64,000 nucleotides of DNA from Ancylobacter novellus (GCA_003241695.1 QFPN01000014.1:19715-83714); one strand, 5' to 3'. Positions 25,977 through 35,739 are shown, counted from the stretch's first letter. A program made the numbers and translations. The notes: generated from the sequence alone by a model not told the origin.

Positions 25977-27005
25977 ATGAAAATCATTCTCCATGTCGGC
26001 ACGCACAAGACCGCGACGACCTCGCTCCAGACCACTCTGAAGCGGAACCGCGACGCCATGCGTCGATTGGGCGTGCTCTATCCGAGCGGGCGGTTGATCG
26101 GCGCGCCCGACATGGCCGGCCATCATTTCTTTCCGGCGCTCATCGTGACCGGAGACGAGAACGATCTCGCTAAAGCGCGCATGTTCGTCGACCGAGCGAT
26201 CTCGGAGCACGGACAGCGAGACGTGCTGCTGATCAGTTGCGAAGGCTTTCATCGTTACGTCATGCCGACGGGAGTCGATTGCGCCGCAAACGCCGACCAG
26301 TGGCAGCGTCGCGAAGCGTTTATTCGTCGGACCGCGGCCTTGTGCGAAAGCCACGAGACTGAGATCTGGATATCGTTGCGGCGCATCGACTCCTTCGCCA
26401 TTTCCATGTATCAAGAAAGAATAAAGAAAACAAATTATACATACAATATAGAAAAGTTTGTCGATCAATCCAATATTCTTTTACAGTATGCCAGTAATAT
26501 TGAGTTATGGAGTAAATATTTTGATCGTGTCCGCGTTTTTCGTTTCGAGGACGACGCGCAGAGCGAGCATGGCGCGGTCGGAGCATATCTGGAGCGACTG
26601 GGCTTGCCGGTGTCGTTCAGGGAAAGCGTGCCTGATCCGCTGAACGTCTCGCTGCATCCCCATCTGGTGGAGTTCAAGCGTCAGCTCAACAGCTTGGGAG
26701 GCGACAGGCAACAATCGAAGCGGATCGCCAACGCGTTGATGAATTTTCAGAGTTCGAGCGCCGACTCGATGCTGGCGGAGCGGCATTCGCTTTTGTCCGT
26801 CGACGAGCGCCGGGCGCTTTGCGCCCGGGTCGATCTGCAGGGCAGCTCGGTTCTCCGCGACAGTGCGGCAGCCTGGCCGCTGAGCGGCGTCTGGGAAGTG
26901 GGTCAATCGTCGTCCGATCTATGGCCGAAATATCCCGGATTGCCGGACGCTTACAGAAAGCGGATCGCCGATCACGCGCCTCTGCTGAGCGGGCTTGCGC
27001 AGTGA
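25977..27005 (+). CDS. sulfotransferase-like protein 1
   Basis: This 342-residue protein opens with the sulfate-donor P-loop of sulfotransferases, KIILHVGTHKTATTSLQTTL, and has an Arg/Ser pair region typical of the 3'-phosphate-binding segment, EIWISLRRIDSFAISMYQER. It would transfer sulfate from PAPS to a carbohydrate hydroxyl. The ATG at 25977 is preferred over the upstream 25809 because the P-loop normally lies at the N-terminus. DNA from about 26400 to 26530 is distinctly AT-rich inside an otherwise GC-rich gene, suggesting recombination. It is the first gene of a plus-strand run with GSCFA and SGNH genes. Confidence 0.75.
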   Translation: MKIILHVGTHKTATTSLQTTLKRNRDAMRRLGVLYPSGRLIGAPDMAGHHFFPALIVTGDENDLAKARMFVDRAISEHGQRDVLLISCEGFHRYVMPTGVDCAANADQWQRREAFIRRTAALCESHETEIWISLRRIDSFAISMYQERIKKTNYTYNIEKFVDQSNILLQYASNIELWSKYFDRVRVFRFEDDAQSEHGAVGAYLERLGLPVSFRESVPDPLNVSLHPHLVEFKRQLNSLGGDRQQSKRIANALMNFQSSSADSMLAERHSLLSVDERRALCARVDLQGSSVLRDSAAAWPLSGVWEVGQSSSDLWPKYPGLPDAYRKRIADHAPLLSGLAQ

Positions 27006-27206
27006 GAGCCGTCGCCGTCGATTTCCGAGGCGCGTTCGACGCGGCGTCAACGTCCTCTGGCGACGACGGACTCGAGATGCTGAAATAAATGCGATTTAAC
27101 ACGACGCGGCGACACTTATTCATCGATGATCATTCAATCAATTCATAGACATAGAAAGAAATTAATTCATTTGTGATGTTTCGTTTTCTTTCTTTCTGCT
27201 CTTGGC

Positions 27207-28388
27207 GTGCTGGACGGCTTCGACGTGTCGCTTGCGGCGCATGCCGCCACGCACTACGGTCGCACCGGCGAAAACGGGATCGATGCAGTGGCGAAATCTC
27301 CCTATTCCGGACTGCCCTCGAATTGCTTCTGGTCATCTGGAGTCGCGGATGAGCATCCGCTCACGATAGCCGACCTCTACGCCAAGCGGTTCGCCATAGA
27401 CCGGAAGACCCGGATCGCCGCCGCTGGCAGTTGTTTCGCCCAGCACATCTCCAGGAATCTTCGCGACCGGGGGTGCGCCGTTCTGGACGTGGAGCCGGCG
27501 CCGTCCGGGCTGTCTCAGCGCGAAAGGGATCGCCGCGGCTACGGCGTGTATTCCGCGCGATACGCGAACATCTACACCGCAGCGCAACTGCTTCAGTTGA
27601 TCAAGGAAGCGTTTGGAAAGCAGGCGCCGACCGATCGGGTCTGGGAAAAGAACGGCCGATACTACGACGCCCAGCGACCGGGGGTCGAGCCGGAAGGCTT
27701 CGCGACCGAGGACGAGGTCCTCGCCCACCGGGAGCATCATCTTCTGAAGGTCCGGCGCCTGTTGCGGAACACGGATCTGCTGGTGTTCACTTTCGGATTG
27801 ACCGAGGCTTGGACGACAGCGGACGGCGCGACCGTTTTCCCCACCTGCCCGGGCACGCTCGCGGGCTCCTTTGACGCGGGCAGGTACGTCTTCAAAAACT
27901 ATCTCCATGACGAGGTTCTGAAGGATTTCATCGGGGTTCGGACGATCCTGAAGGCGATAAATCCGCAAATGAAGTTCCTGATCACAGTTTCGCCTGTTCC
28001 GTTAGTGGCTACGGCGTCCGACATTCACGTTCTTCAGGCGACGACCTATTCAAAATCCGTGCTCCGAGCCGTCTGCGGCGCGCTATATCAGCAGTATGCG
28101 GACGTGGACTACTTCCCGTCCTATGAACTGATCGCAAGCCCCTTCAGCCGGTCGTTCTTTTTCAAGAAGGATCTCAGGGAGGTCTCCGAGGCGGGCGTCG
28201 ACGCCGCGATGAGGATGTTCTTTCGTCAGCACGCCAATCTCGACGGCTCCGACGGCGCCGCCGTCCCGGAGGCGTCGGGACACCGCAGGCTCAGCGCGGC
28301 CAAGAAGATGGGGCTCGACAAGCGCGGAGGCGGCGGGTCGAAGAAGGTCGTCTGCGAAGAAGAAATGCTGATGGCGTTCAACAAGTGA
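27207..28388 (+). CDS. GSCFA domain protein (SGNH-type hydrolase relative)
   Basis: This 393-residue protein carries the GSCFA signature RIAAAGSCFAQHISRNLRDR at residues about 70-90, followed by LLVFTFGLTEAWT (about 193-205), TILKAINPQMKFLITVSPVP and a late YFPSYELI. GSCFA proteins are related to SGNH esterases and usually accompany polysaccharide loci. The start codon is GTG at 27207 with no clear Shine-Dalgarno; the AT-rich 27090-27200 stretch upstream may be its promoter. A GTGA overlap couples it to the SGNH gene that follows. O-acyl transfer or removal on a sugar is likely. Confidence 0.78.
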   Translation: MLDGFDVSLAAHAATHYGRTGENGIDAVAKSPYSGLPSNCFWSSGVADEHPLTIADLYAKRFAIDRKTRIAAAGSCFAQHISRNLRDRGCAVLDVEPAPSGLSQRERDRRGYGVYSARYANIYTAAQLLQLIKEAFGKQAPTDRVWEKNGRYYDAQRPGVEPEGFATEDEVLAHREHHLLKVRRLLRNTDLLVFTFGLTEAWTTADGATVFPTCPGTLAGSFDAGRYVFKNYLHDEVLKDFIGVRTILKAINPQMKFLITVSPVPLVATASDIHVLQATTYSKSVLRAVCGALYQQYADVDYFPSYELIASPFSRSFFFKKDLREVSEAGVDAAMRMFFRQHANLDGSDGAAVPEASGHRRLSAAKKMGLDKRGGGGSKKVVCEEEMLMAFNK

Positions 28389-29119
28389 AGAAAATAGCTC
28401 TCATCGGAAATTCGCACCTCGCCGCATATAAGGATGCGGCGTCCAGATCCGAGAACGATTACATTTTTTTTGGCGCGCCGGCCGATCATATGATCGGCGT
28501 CGAATGCGACGGAAAAGTCTTGCAGGCAGGGTCCGACGCATTGGCCCGCTGGTTGAACAAGTTATGGGGCGTGACCGAACTGAGCCTCGAAGACGTCGAT
28601 CTTATCTGTCTCGTGGGAATGGGCGCGAGCGTCCGGCTTTCCGGTTCGATCTATGGCGGCTACCGTTCTCTGCGAATGAGCATGGAGGGCGCCAAGCACC
28701 TCGTTTCCGAACCAACCTTGCGGTTGGCGATGAGCGGCCTCATCGAGCAGTCGCTGTTCGCCCATGTCGCCCGAACAGTGCGGCAGGCCTCCGAGGCTCC
28801 CATCCTCTGTCTTCCGCAACCGATGCCTAGTCAGACCTTCGAGAGCATGGGACTGCCGGACTGGATCGCGATGGCGTTGAGGAACGGAGACGCCGAGGCG
28901 CTCGTCTTCCTGGCCGACGAACTGCTTCTCGACGCGCTTCCGGTGTCCGCGATCGTGCGGCAGCCCGCGGAGACGTTGGCGAACGCCATGGTCACCAGGA
29001 ACGAGTTCATGACCGGAGCGGAGGCGCTCGGAGAGTTCGAGGAAGGTCGCGACCTCACGCACGCCAACTCGAGGTATGGCGCCGTCGTCATGGCGTTGGT
29101 CGAGCGCGACTACGCCTGA
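28385..29119 (+). CDS. SGNH-hydrolase-like protein
   Basis: The GTG at 28385 overlaps the GSCFA stop. The 244-residue product has block I KKIALIGNSHLAAYKDA with the serine of the GNSH motif as candidate nucleophile, a GMGASVRLSGSIYGGYRSLR segment, and a C-terminal DLTHANSRYG where the Asp and His would complete the triad (D-x2-H). The family includes carbohydrate esterases and O-acyltransferases. It overlaps the convergent glycosyltransferase gene by ten bases at the 3' ends. Substrate unknown. Confidence 0.65.
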   Translation: MKKIALIGNSHLAAYKDAASRSENDYIFFGAPADHMIGVECDGKVLQAGSDALARWLNKLWGVTELSLEDVDLICLVGMGASVRLSGSIYGGYRSLRMSMEGAKHLVSEPTLRLAMSGLIEQSLFAHVARTVRQASEAPILCLPQPMPSQTFESMGLPDWIAMALRNGDAEALVFLADELLLDALPVSAIVRQPAETLANAMVTRNEFMTGAEALGEFEEGRDLTHANSRYGAVVMALVERDYA

Positions 29120-31731
29120 TCATAACCGGTTTGGCGCAGAGTCATTTCGGCTGGCGCTGGGAAGCTCCGGTTCCGCTGCGGGAAGTCTAGACGCAGTTGA
29201 TCCACCGAGGACAGGCTCAGGAACCAGCGCCAGTACGCTTCCTTGTATCGCAGGCGCGGGCCGTTGAAGTTATAGCGATCAAAGCCCAGCGGACCGGCCG
29301 AGGTGAGGGATCCGCCGGCCTTTAGGCCGACGCCGAGCGTGTCCTCAAGAAAGGCGACGCGCGCTTCACCGTACCGCCTGCGCAGCCGGTCGCGAAATTC
29401 GCGATCGGCCCCGACCCGGAGCGTGTCGAACGCCCCGACCTCTCGCAAAGTCGACCGGCCGAAGAAGCTGGAGGCCGGATTTTCCCGCTCGGCCGAGGCC
29501 ACACGACCGGATGGATCGAGCCGCACCCAGGATGAGTAGCTGCACACTAGAGCCGCCCGCTCCTGCATGAGGCGGAGGTGCCGTGAGATCCGATGGGGGT
29601 GCATCCAGTCGTCGGAGTCGTGAAAGGTGTAATAGTCTGCGTCGATGCGCATCAACGCTAGGTTTTTCGCGGAGTAGGTTCCCTCGTTGCGCGCGGTGCG
29701 AATGACGACGACGCGTGGATCTTGGCTTGCGATCCGATTGACGACATCAAGGGTGGCGTCGGAGCTGCAATCGTCGACGACGACGAGCCGGAGATTGGGG
29801 TAAGATTGCGCCAGAACGCTGCGCATCGCTGCGGCAACCGTTTCTTCGGCGTTGTAGGCGGTCATGATGACGGCGACCGTGGCGACACCCGAAGGTTGCG
29901 AGACGGCGGTCGCCGATGCGACAGGTTTGAAACGATCGAGCAGCGCGAGGCCGGGCCGATGATCGATGGCGACCGAGGCACGATCCTCTGGCCGCATCAG
30001 CCGCAGCAGCGTCGTGGCCCATGCCTCGCCGTCTCCGCATGCGAGCTGAGCGTTCGCGAGAGCGAGGAGGAGGGGGCGCTGTTCGCCTCTCCGCTCCGCT
30101 TCGGCTTCGAGAAGCGCGCGCGGTTCCTCCCCTTGGTCGAGACGCAGAAGCACGTGGGCGCGCTCCGCGACCAGCATGACGGGAGGCGGTTGGGGCGCCA
30201 GAGAAGCGGCCTCATCGAGAAGCCGCAACGCCTCGACTGGATGATCGTCCTTGAGCCAGCGAGCGAGATGAAACCGCGGCCACCATCCGGAATCGCGTTT
30301 TGCGATCAGCTCGCGAAGAACGGCCTCCGCTTCTTGCTGCCGGCCTGTTTGGCTGAGAGCGAGCGCGAGTCTCTGCTTCTGGCGAAGGTCGTCCTTCCGA
30401 TCGACAGGCGTGGTTCGATCGCCCGCCTGCAGCGAGCGGAGAATCGCGAGCGCGCTTTCCGCGAGATTCTCCTCCAGCAGCCATTCGGCCGTGAAGAGCT
30501 TGAGCTGGAACCATTGAGCAGACGGCAGTGCGGCGCAAACGATGTCGCCGAGGCGTTCGATGCCGATCTGAAGCTGGGCGAAGACGAGCCCCTGCTTGCT
30601 GCTCGCAAGATGCGCGAGCGCGTTCCTGAACGCAGCCGGGTCCGGTCCGGTCGCGAGCCAGTCCGCTGCTTCCTGTGGCGTGGCGGCGACGAGCCTCTCG
30701 GCGATCCGATCGTCCTTCTCAAGTCGTCCGACCGGAGTCCGGCCCGACGCGCCGGTTCCCCGCCGTGTCGGCGAGGACAATCCCGCGATACGCTCAAGGT
30801 GCCATTTCTCCCCTTGCTCGGCGCTTAAGGAGCCGGCCGTTTTTTCGATTTGCGCTTTGAGTCGTCCTGCGTCTCTCAGCTCCTTCAGCGCTGAGGCCAG
30901 AGCGTCCTCGTCAGAAAAGGCCGTCACTCCGGGAAGCTCGCTTTTCCCAACGCAGAGAACGGGGCGGCCCTGTTGCAGGGCTCGCCCGACGGGACCCCTC
31001 AGGGTCGCGCCGGGCGGAGGAGGGCGGTCCAGCGCGAGCAGCGCAGAGCGCTGAAAGAACTTCGGCCAATTGGCCTGGCTGCGTTTCATGACGACGACAC
31101 CCGCGCCGATCTGTGTGAACTGCGGCTGGTCCAGCTCGTCCGCCATCACGATCGCGGGCAGCCCGCACGCCTGCATGAGCCGCGTCACGAAACGGATGTC
31201 GGCCTGGGAGACGGGCCGACCCACATAGCAGAGGCCGACGCCGGGCTGGGCGGGCGAGGGTTGCACGGACACGCCGGGGCTGATGGCGATCCGCCAGTCC
31301 TCGCCGGGTGCTTCATCGCCGGCGGGCTTCGCAAGGCGATCGCTGACGACCGCCGCCTCGCCGGACCATCCGCACCGTCGCAGCCGGTCGGACGCCGCGT
31401 TCCGCCGTTCATCGTTTTGCTCGAGAACGATCGTTACGTCCGCCGGAGCCGCTCCCTGCAAGCGTTCTCGCAACGGTTGGAGAAGGTCGGCGCCGTATAC
31501 GAACGCAATACGCGCCGACGCGTCGGGTTGCGGCGAGAACACTCGCGGAAACAGACGGCGGAGCCGCTTGTATCGCCAGGAATATGTCTCGGGCCGTCGC
31601 GGCGGCAGGGTGAGAATGCTGCTCGTTAGCCCGTTCGCGCGTTCGATCGCGACGTGGTTGAGCGCAGCGACGGAGAAGACGTCATCCGTCGATGCGTCCG
31701 CGACATGGAGGATCGTTATGTCAGCGGGCAT
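29110..31731 (-). CDS. large bifunctional-looking glycosyltransferase (GT-B-like + TPR + GT2)
   Basis: This 873-residue protein has an N-terminal GT-B-like part (about 1-300; DITILHVADASTDDVFSVAA, GVGLCYVGRPVSQADIRFVT, ALQQGRPVLCVG), a TPR-like middle (about 380-610) and a C-terminal GT2 domain (about 635-840; VATVAVIMTAYNAEETVAAA, LRLVVVDDCSSDATLD, YYTFHDSDDWMHPHRIS). The C-terminal segment LRYKEAYWRWFLSLSSVDQL parallels the end of the 22290-24887 protein. It may add two sugars or regulate one site through the first domain. It is a lone minus-strand gene ending over the SGNH gene stop. Confidence 0.75.
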   Translation of the reverse strand: MPADITILHVADASTDDVFSVAALNHVAIERANGLTSSILTLPPRRPETYSWRYKRLRRLFPRVFSPQPDASARIAFVYGADLLQPLRERLQGAAPADVTIVLEQNDERRNAASDRLRRCGWSGEAAVVSDRLAKPAGDEAPGEDWRIAISPGVSVQPSPAQPGVGLCYVGRPVSQADIRFVTRLMQACGLPAIVMADELDQPQFTQIGAGVVVMKRSQANWPKFFQRSALLALDRPPPPGATLRGPVGRALQQGRPVLCVGKSELPGVTAFSDEDALASALKELRDAGRLKAQIEKTAGSLSAEQGEKWHLERIAGLSSPTRRGTGASGRTPVGRLEKDDRIAERLVAATPQEAADWLATGPDPAAFRNALAHLASSKQGLVFAQLQIGIERLGDIVCAALPSAQWFQLKLFTAEWLLEENLAESALAILRSLQAGDRTTPVDRKDDLRQKQRLALALSQTGRQQEAEAVLRELIAKRDSGWWPRFHLARWLKDDHPVEALRLLDEAASLAPQPPPVMLVAERAHVLLRLDQGEEPRALLEAEAERRGEQRPLLLALANAQLACGDGEAWATTLLRLMRPEDRASVAIDHRPGLALLDRFKPVASATAVSQPSGVATVAVIMTAYNAEETVAAAMRSVLAQSYPNLRLVVVDDCSSDATLDVVNRIASQDPRVVVIRTARNEGTYSAKNLALMRIDADYYTFHDSDDWMHPHRISRHLRLMQERAALVCSYSSWVRLDPSGRVASAERENPASSFFGRSTLREVGAFDTLRVGADREFRDRLRRRYGEARVAFLEDTLGVGLKAGGSLTSAGPLGFDRYNFNGPRLRYKEAYWRWFLSLSSVDQLRLDFPQRNRSFPAPAEMTLRQTGYDQA

Positions 31732-31910
31732 CCGAACGCTCCGCCCCCGAAATCCGCCGGAACCCCGTCAACCCACGACGCCTAGATCCATCCAAGACGT
31801 CGGTGCTTCAAAGCGGTGCTTCCGTCCGGGAAGGTTTTGAGCGCGCTCCGGACCCGTCCGCCTTAGGCCGCAGTCCGCCGCGCTTTTTTGATCCTGGCAG
31901 ACCTCTCGCC

Positions 31911-32705
31911 CTAGTCGCCCATAGGCGCATAGGGCGTGACATCCCTCACCCGCGCCGCGAGAGTTTCATAGCCGGGCGCCGCCAAGTACCGCGCTTTGGT
32001 CCCCTGTTCTCCAGATTCCCTGACGCTTTGCGACCATTTGGCGAACTCCTCCTCGGAAAGCTTCACGCCAATCGAGGCAAGCGCGCCAGCGAGCACCGCC
32101 GTAGCGGCGGCGGGATGCTCTGCGTCGTAAATCTGCTCGAAAGACAGCGCGAAATAGGGCAAGCGTAGGGCCCGCAGGTGTTCCTCGATCGCCCGCAGAT
32201 GGCGGACGCACATCTCTTCATGCTTGACGAGATCGGCGACAGGCACGTCTGGCAGCGGCCGCTCAAGCGTCTCCTTATCGGCTTCGCTGGCCGAACCGGG
32301 CCCCCATATGCCGGTCTGACGCGCAAAATAAAGGGACATCAGCCGATCGACGATGGAGCGCCGATACAACACGAGATGACGATATCCCTTTCGCACGCTG
32401 GCTTCCGCCAAAGCCCGGGAAATCTCGATCGGCATCATTTCGACGCAATGCTTGACGTTGACGCCCGTCGCGAGCGTCTCGTCCATGGCGTCGCGCAATT
32501 GGTGGTCCCGCGAAGGCGAGGCCGCCGCCTCGAGCCAGGCGCGCGTCACGTGACCAAAAGTGCGCTGCTTGTTGAAGGGCTCGTGATGAAACTTCTTGCT
32601 GGACGTCAGGCGCGCGAGCCGATTGGCGAAATTGGTGCCGCCGCTCCTTTGAAGCGTCCAGATGATGACCGGGGCCGCTGAAGCGTCTCCGTTCGCGATG
32701 GGCAT
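31911..32705 (-). CDS. sulfotransferase-like protein 2
   Basis: From the ATG at 32705 (AGGAG Shine-Dalgarno nine bases upstream) the product has 264 residues. The P-loop is VIIWTLQRSGGTNFANRLAR; the second PAPS-binding region is HLVLYRRSIVDRLMSLYFAR; LPYFALSFEQIYD follows. A longer open frame to 33077 is rejected because its first 124 residues are low-complexity and cover the divergent promoter. This sulfotransferase is only distantly like the other four in the locus, so each probably has a different acceptor. Confidence 0.68.
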   Translation of the reverse strand: MPIANGDASAAPVIIWTLQRSGGTNFANRLARLTSSKKFHHEPFNKQRTFGHVTRAWLEAAASPSRDHQLRDAMDETLATGVNVKHCVEMMPIEISRALAEASVRKGYRHLVLYRRSIVDRLMSLYFARQTGIWGPGSASEADKETLERPLPDVPVADLVKHEEMCVRHLRAIEEHLRALRLPYFALSFEQIYDAEHPAAATAVLAGALASIGVKLSEEEFAKWSQSVRESGEQGTKARYLAAPGYETLAARVRDVTPYAPMGD

Positions 32706-33196
32706 GCGGCTTGGCTCCTGACAGTTGAGAGCGAGAGCGGGACAGGGGCGGCGCGCCGTCCTCGCGGCGAAGCCGCCATCCGTCTCGGAAAGCGCTCTTT
32801 CGCGGCGAAAGTGCCTTCGCTCTCGCAGCGGGTCAACGCGGCATCCTCGTCGTTCTGCGTGAGGGCGCCCCAAGCGTCCGTTTTCCTGCGATCTTTCGCG
32901 AGGCGTCCAAGCGTCTCCGGGCGGTTGAAAGCGTGAGGGCTGGAGAAAAATGGTTGAAAGGTCGGCCGCGTTAATGTGATCGTTTGATAATAGAAAGTTT
33001 TTGACTCTCTTGCGCCCCGTTGCGTTTGAGGGGGCTCTTGGTAGGGTGCAGCCGCACGGTCGGTTCCGGACGAACAAGTAGATGCAAAGTCATTCGCCTA
33101 GGGGGGTACTGTTTTGTAGGATAATACATACGAATATTTGATCGTTCTCTGTTTCGTCAATGGTGCGAACATATTTCTGACATGTTTGGAGTCTCT
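32706..33196. other. divergent promoter region between two sulfotransferase-like genes
   Basis: This 491-base gap drives genes in both directions. The half toward 33197 becomes AT-rich from about 32945, including runs such as TTTGATAATAGAAAG. Only a 19-codon ORF (33081-33140) is seen on the plus strand, not considered real. No repeat or RNA gene was recognised. Confidence 0.4.
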
Positions 33197-33928
33197 ATGC
33201 GCCATACTGTTGTAGTTTCTTCAGCTAGGTTCGGGGCAAATTATTTCGTACGTGCATGTCAGTGTTCTGTCGAGAATATGAAATTTGTTGGAGAAATTTT
33301 CCGAAAAGGAAGCGATGGTCGTAGATACATGGCGCAACTTTTGTCCACAGATGAAATTAGCGTAGCTTCTCTGGCGGCCAAAGATCCCGCTTCCTTATGG
33401 GCGAGAGCAAAGAGCAAGTCGCATCAAGGCGCGCTAATTGCAAAACTGTATTACTATCATCAACCGGAAGAGTCATCCCTCTGGACAGAGCTTGCTGGTG
33501 GCGAAGATCACGTCATTCATATGATTCGTCGCAATCTCTTCGACGCTTATGTCTCGCGAGAAATCGCGGTGAAGTTTGACATGTGGGGTTCTAAAGGAAA
33601 TGGTCTGGATCGAGATCAGATCCGAGGCGTTGTTATACCGGAAGAAGAAGTCATAAAGTTTATAGAGGACAGAAGTTTTGAGATAAGTAGAACTCGCGCG
33701 ATGTTTCTTGATCATAGTCATTATCATGAGGTGTTTTTTGAGGACATATGCCTTGCTCCTGAACTCGCTGTTTCGGTAGTGGAAGCGATTTTTGGAAAAG
33801 CATCTTTGAAAGAGAAGATCAAGATTTCTAAGGATTTTCGCGATGGGCGTGTCAAGAATTTCTCAAATGCATCGACCATACTTAATTATGAGGACATTTG
33901 TTATCTAGATCGATATCACATCGACTAG
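33197..33928 (+). CDS. sulfotransferase-like protein 3 (AT-rich gene)
   Basis: This 243-residue protein has a short P-loop-like start HTVVVSSARFGANYFVRACQ and a second region HVIHMIRRNLFDAYVSREIA, both in the positions expected of sulfotransferases, followed by a lysine-rich C-terminus (SLKEKIKISKDFRDGRVKNF). The ATG at 33197 has TTGGAG seven bases upstream; an ATG at 33182 also opens the frame. The gene is visibly AT-richer, with different codon use from its neighbours, indicating recent acquisition. Family assignment rests on two weak motifs. Confidence 0.6.
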   Translation: MRHTVVVSSARFGANYFVRACQCSVENMKFVGEIFRKGSDGRRYMAQLLSTDEISVASLAAKDPASLWARAKSKSHQGALIAKLYYYHQPEESSLWTELAGGEDHVIHMIRRNLFDAYVSREIAVKFDMWGSKGNGLDRDQIRGVVIPEEEVIKFIEDRSFEISRTRAMFLDHSHYHEVFFEDICLAPELAVSVVEAIFGKASLKEKIKISKDFRDGRVKNFSNASTILNYEDICYLDRYHID

Positions 33929-33944
33929 GTCTTGGTGGGTAGAA

Positions 33945-35096
33945 GTGATAGAACGCGATAGAACGGTGATGGTTCAATCGGATCAGCAAGATCGAGCGGC
34001 TTATGAAGAACTCGCGCGGCTTGAAGCGTCCGCCCTTTTTTATTTTCAGCGGTCCGAGGCTCAGAACGCTAGAATCGAAGATCTTGAGAAGGCGCTCCGT
34101 CGGTTTCAAGACGAGGGCGTGCGGTCCGAGAAGCTAGCCGAACTGGACGAAAAACTGTCCCGAGCTACGTCGTCTCTGGCTCTCAGCGCCAAGCTCGTCG
34201 CCAAACTGAAGTCTGCGTTGGTCGCGAAGGAGCAAGTAAGGTTCGACCTTGAGACAAAGCTCCGGTCGGTTCTGAGCGGAGGGCGGGTTGCGGTTCAGCT
34301 TCGCTCCAGCCGCGCGCCGCGCGCTGAAGCGACAGGCGAAGACGAGCAGCCGGCCCCAAGCGTTCGGACTTCCGTCGCGGCGCCAAGCGGCAGCCTTTAT
34401 GGCGCGTCGATCTTGAGCTATCGGTCGATGCTGACTCGGCATATGGCGGGGACGTCCGCCCTCATCCGCGAAGAGGCCGCTCCCTACGCCGCGCTCAAGG
34501 CGCCGTCGAAGGGTTTTCTGTTCGTCCTGACCTATCCCAGGTCAGGCGATCTCGTGCTTCAAAAGATGCTCAACTCCATCCCGGGCTACTGCATCCGCGG
34601 CGAATTGGGCGGCGCGGTCCGACCTTTGTCCCGCGCCTGGGCGGAAACCGTCTCCCGCGGAACGCGAGGAGACAAGGATGATTTGGAGGTGGCGAGTCTG
34701 GCGTTCGGCTGGGATGTCGCCAACGAATTCGTCGCCCATCTGCTCGCGCCGCCCGAAAGCGCTCGGGTCGTGGGTTTCAGAAGCAACGAAATCTACGACG
34801 ACATAGAGTCGTTCTGGAACTTGACCTCGTTTCTCTATACGACCTTTCCTCACGCCCGCATCATTTTCAACACGCGCAACGCCGAGAGAGTTTCGCGCAG
34901 CGGTCCATGGGCGCGTCAGCCACAGGACAAGGTCTTGCAAACCTTGAGAAACATGGACGGTTTCTTCGACGATTTCGCAAGATCTTATCCGGAGAGATCG
35001 CTCTGCGTTAAATACGACGACTATACGACTTCATCACCGGCGTTGAAGCGTCTCTACGACTTCCTGGGCGAGGATGTGCGCCCGTTGCTGCAATAG
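33945..35096 (+). CDS. coiled-coil plus sulfotransferase-like protein 4
   Basis: This 383-residue protein has an N-terminal heptad-rich coiled coil (about 15-110; ARIEDLEKALRRFQDEGVRS, LSAKLVAKLKSALVAKEQVR) and a C-terminal sulfotransferase-like domain (about 185-383) with the loop GFLFVLTYPRSGDLVLQKML, FPHARIIFNTRNAERVSRSG and SLCVKYDDYTTSSPALKRLY. The GTG at 33945 lies 16 bases after the previous stop; an ATG at 33969 is a possible alternative start. The coiled coil probably mediates oligomerisation or docking to a synthesis complex. Co-directional with the genes up to 37850. Confidence 0.68.
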   Translation: MIERDRTVMVQSDQQDRAAYEELARLEASALFYFQRSEAQNARIEDLEKALRRFQDEGVRSEKLAELDEKLSRATSSLALSAKLVAKLKSALVAKEQVRFDLETKLRSVLSGGRVAVQLRSSRAPRAEATGEDEQPAPSVRTSVAAPSGSLYGASILSYRSMLTRHMAGTSALIREEAAPYAALKAPSKGFLFVLTYPRSGDLVLQKMLNSIPGYCIRGELGGAVRPLSRAWAETVSRGTRGDKDDLEVASLAFGWDVANEFVAHLLAPPESARVVGFRSNEIYDDIESFWNLTSFLYTTFPHARIIFNTRNAERVSRSGPWARQPQDKVLQTLRNMDGFFDDFARSYPERSLCVKYDDYTTSSPALKRLYDFLGEDVRPLLQ

Positions 35097-35112
35097 GGCG
35101 CGGGAGCACCTG

Positions 35113-35739
35113 ATGTTCGCAGAGGTTGATCACGTGGTCGACGTTCCGAACGACGCTTGCGATGCGGCGGACGAAATTGTCCTGATCTTTCGCCATCCGT
35201 CCGTGAACGACGATTGGCTGAGGCATACGCTGACGCAAACCGCTCCGACGGCGTTCGTCGAGATCTCCGCGGAGTTTCTGTTTGATTTCGTCGAAGGCGC
35301 CGCGCAGTTGGCTGCGATACGCCGCGCCGCGCGCAGGCATGAGGCTGCGGATCTGACGATGGACCACGCCTGGTACGGGGCGGATCGCGCGAGGATCGAG
35401 AGATTTGACCAAGGCCTCGTCAAATCTCTCGAAACGTATCTCTTCCGTCATGCGCGACGCGGCCGCCCGGGCGTAGCGGTCATCTCCGCGCGGTCCTTCG
35501 AGGACCCTCGAATGAGCGAGTTGATCGCTTGGACGAAAGGCGTTTGGCCGGCGGCGCGGATCGTTCTTGCGACCTCGGGCGAGGCTGCAAGCGCCGAGCC
35601 GCCGACGGAGTCGGACGCGCTTGGCGCGCTTCTAGTCATCGCCGACGGCCACGCGGAAGCGTGGTTCACGGGGGCTATGCGAGATCCCGGCGACGCGCGG
35701 GATTTCCTGTCGAGCTGGTTTTCGGAGAGATCGACGTGA
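35113..35739 (+). CDS. hypothetical protein of the sulfotransferase cluster
   Basis: The ATG at 35113 follows GGGAG at 35102-35106. The 208-residue product has alternating strands and helices (EIVLIFRHPSVNDDWLRHTL, GVAVISARSFEDPRMSELIA, ARIVLATSGEAASAEPP), perhaps a Rossmann-like fold, with no recognised motif and no membrane segment. It sits between a sulfotransferase-like gene (16-base gap) and a large glycosyltransferase gene with which it shares a stop/start overlap. It probably assists one of them; no function is claimed. Confidence 0.6.
   Translation: MFAEVDHVVDVPNDACDAADEIVLIFRHPSVNDDWLRHTLTQTAPTAFVEISAEFLFDFVEGAAQLAAIRRAARRHEAADLTMDHAWYGADRARIERFDQGLVKSLETYLFRHARRGRPGVAVISARSFEDPRMSELIAWTKGVWPAARIVLATSGEAASAEPPTESDALGALLVIADGHAEAWFTGAMRDPGDARDFLSSWFSERST

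Noticed and set aside
32706..33077. N-terminal extension of sulfotransferase 2
   Set aside because: Low-complexity Arg-rich sequence over a divergent promoter; the P-loop and a good Shine-Dalgarno place the start at 32705.
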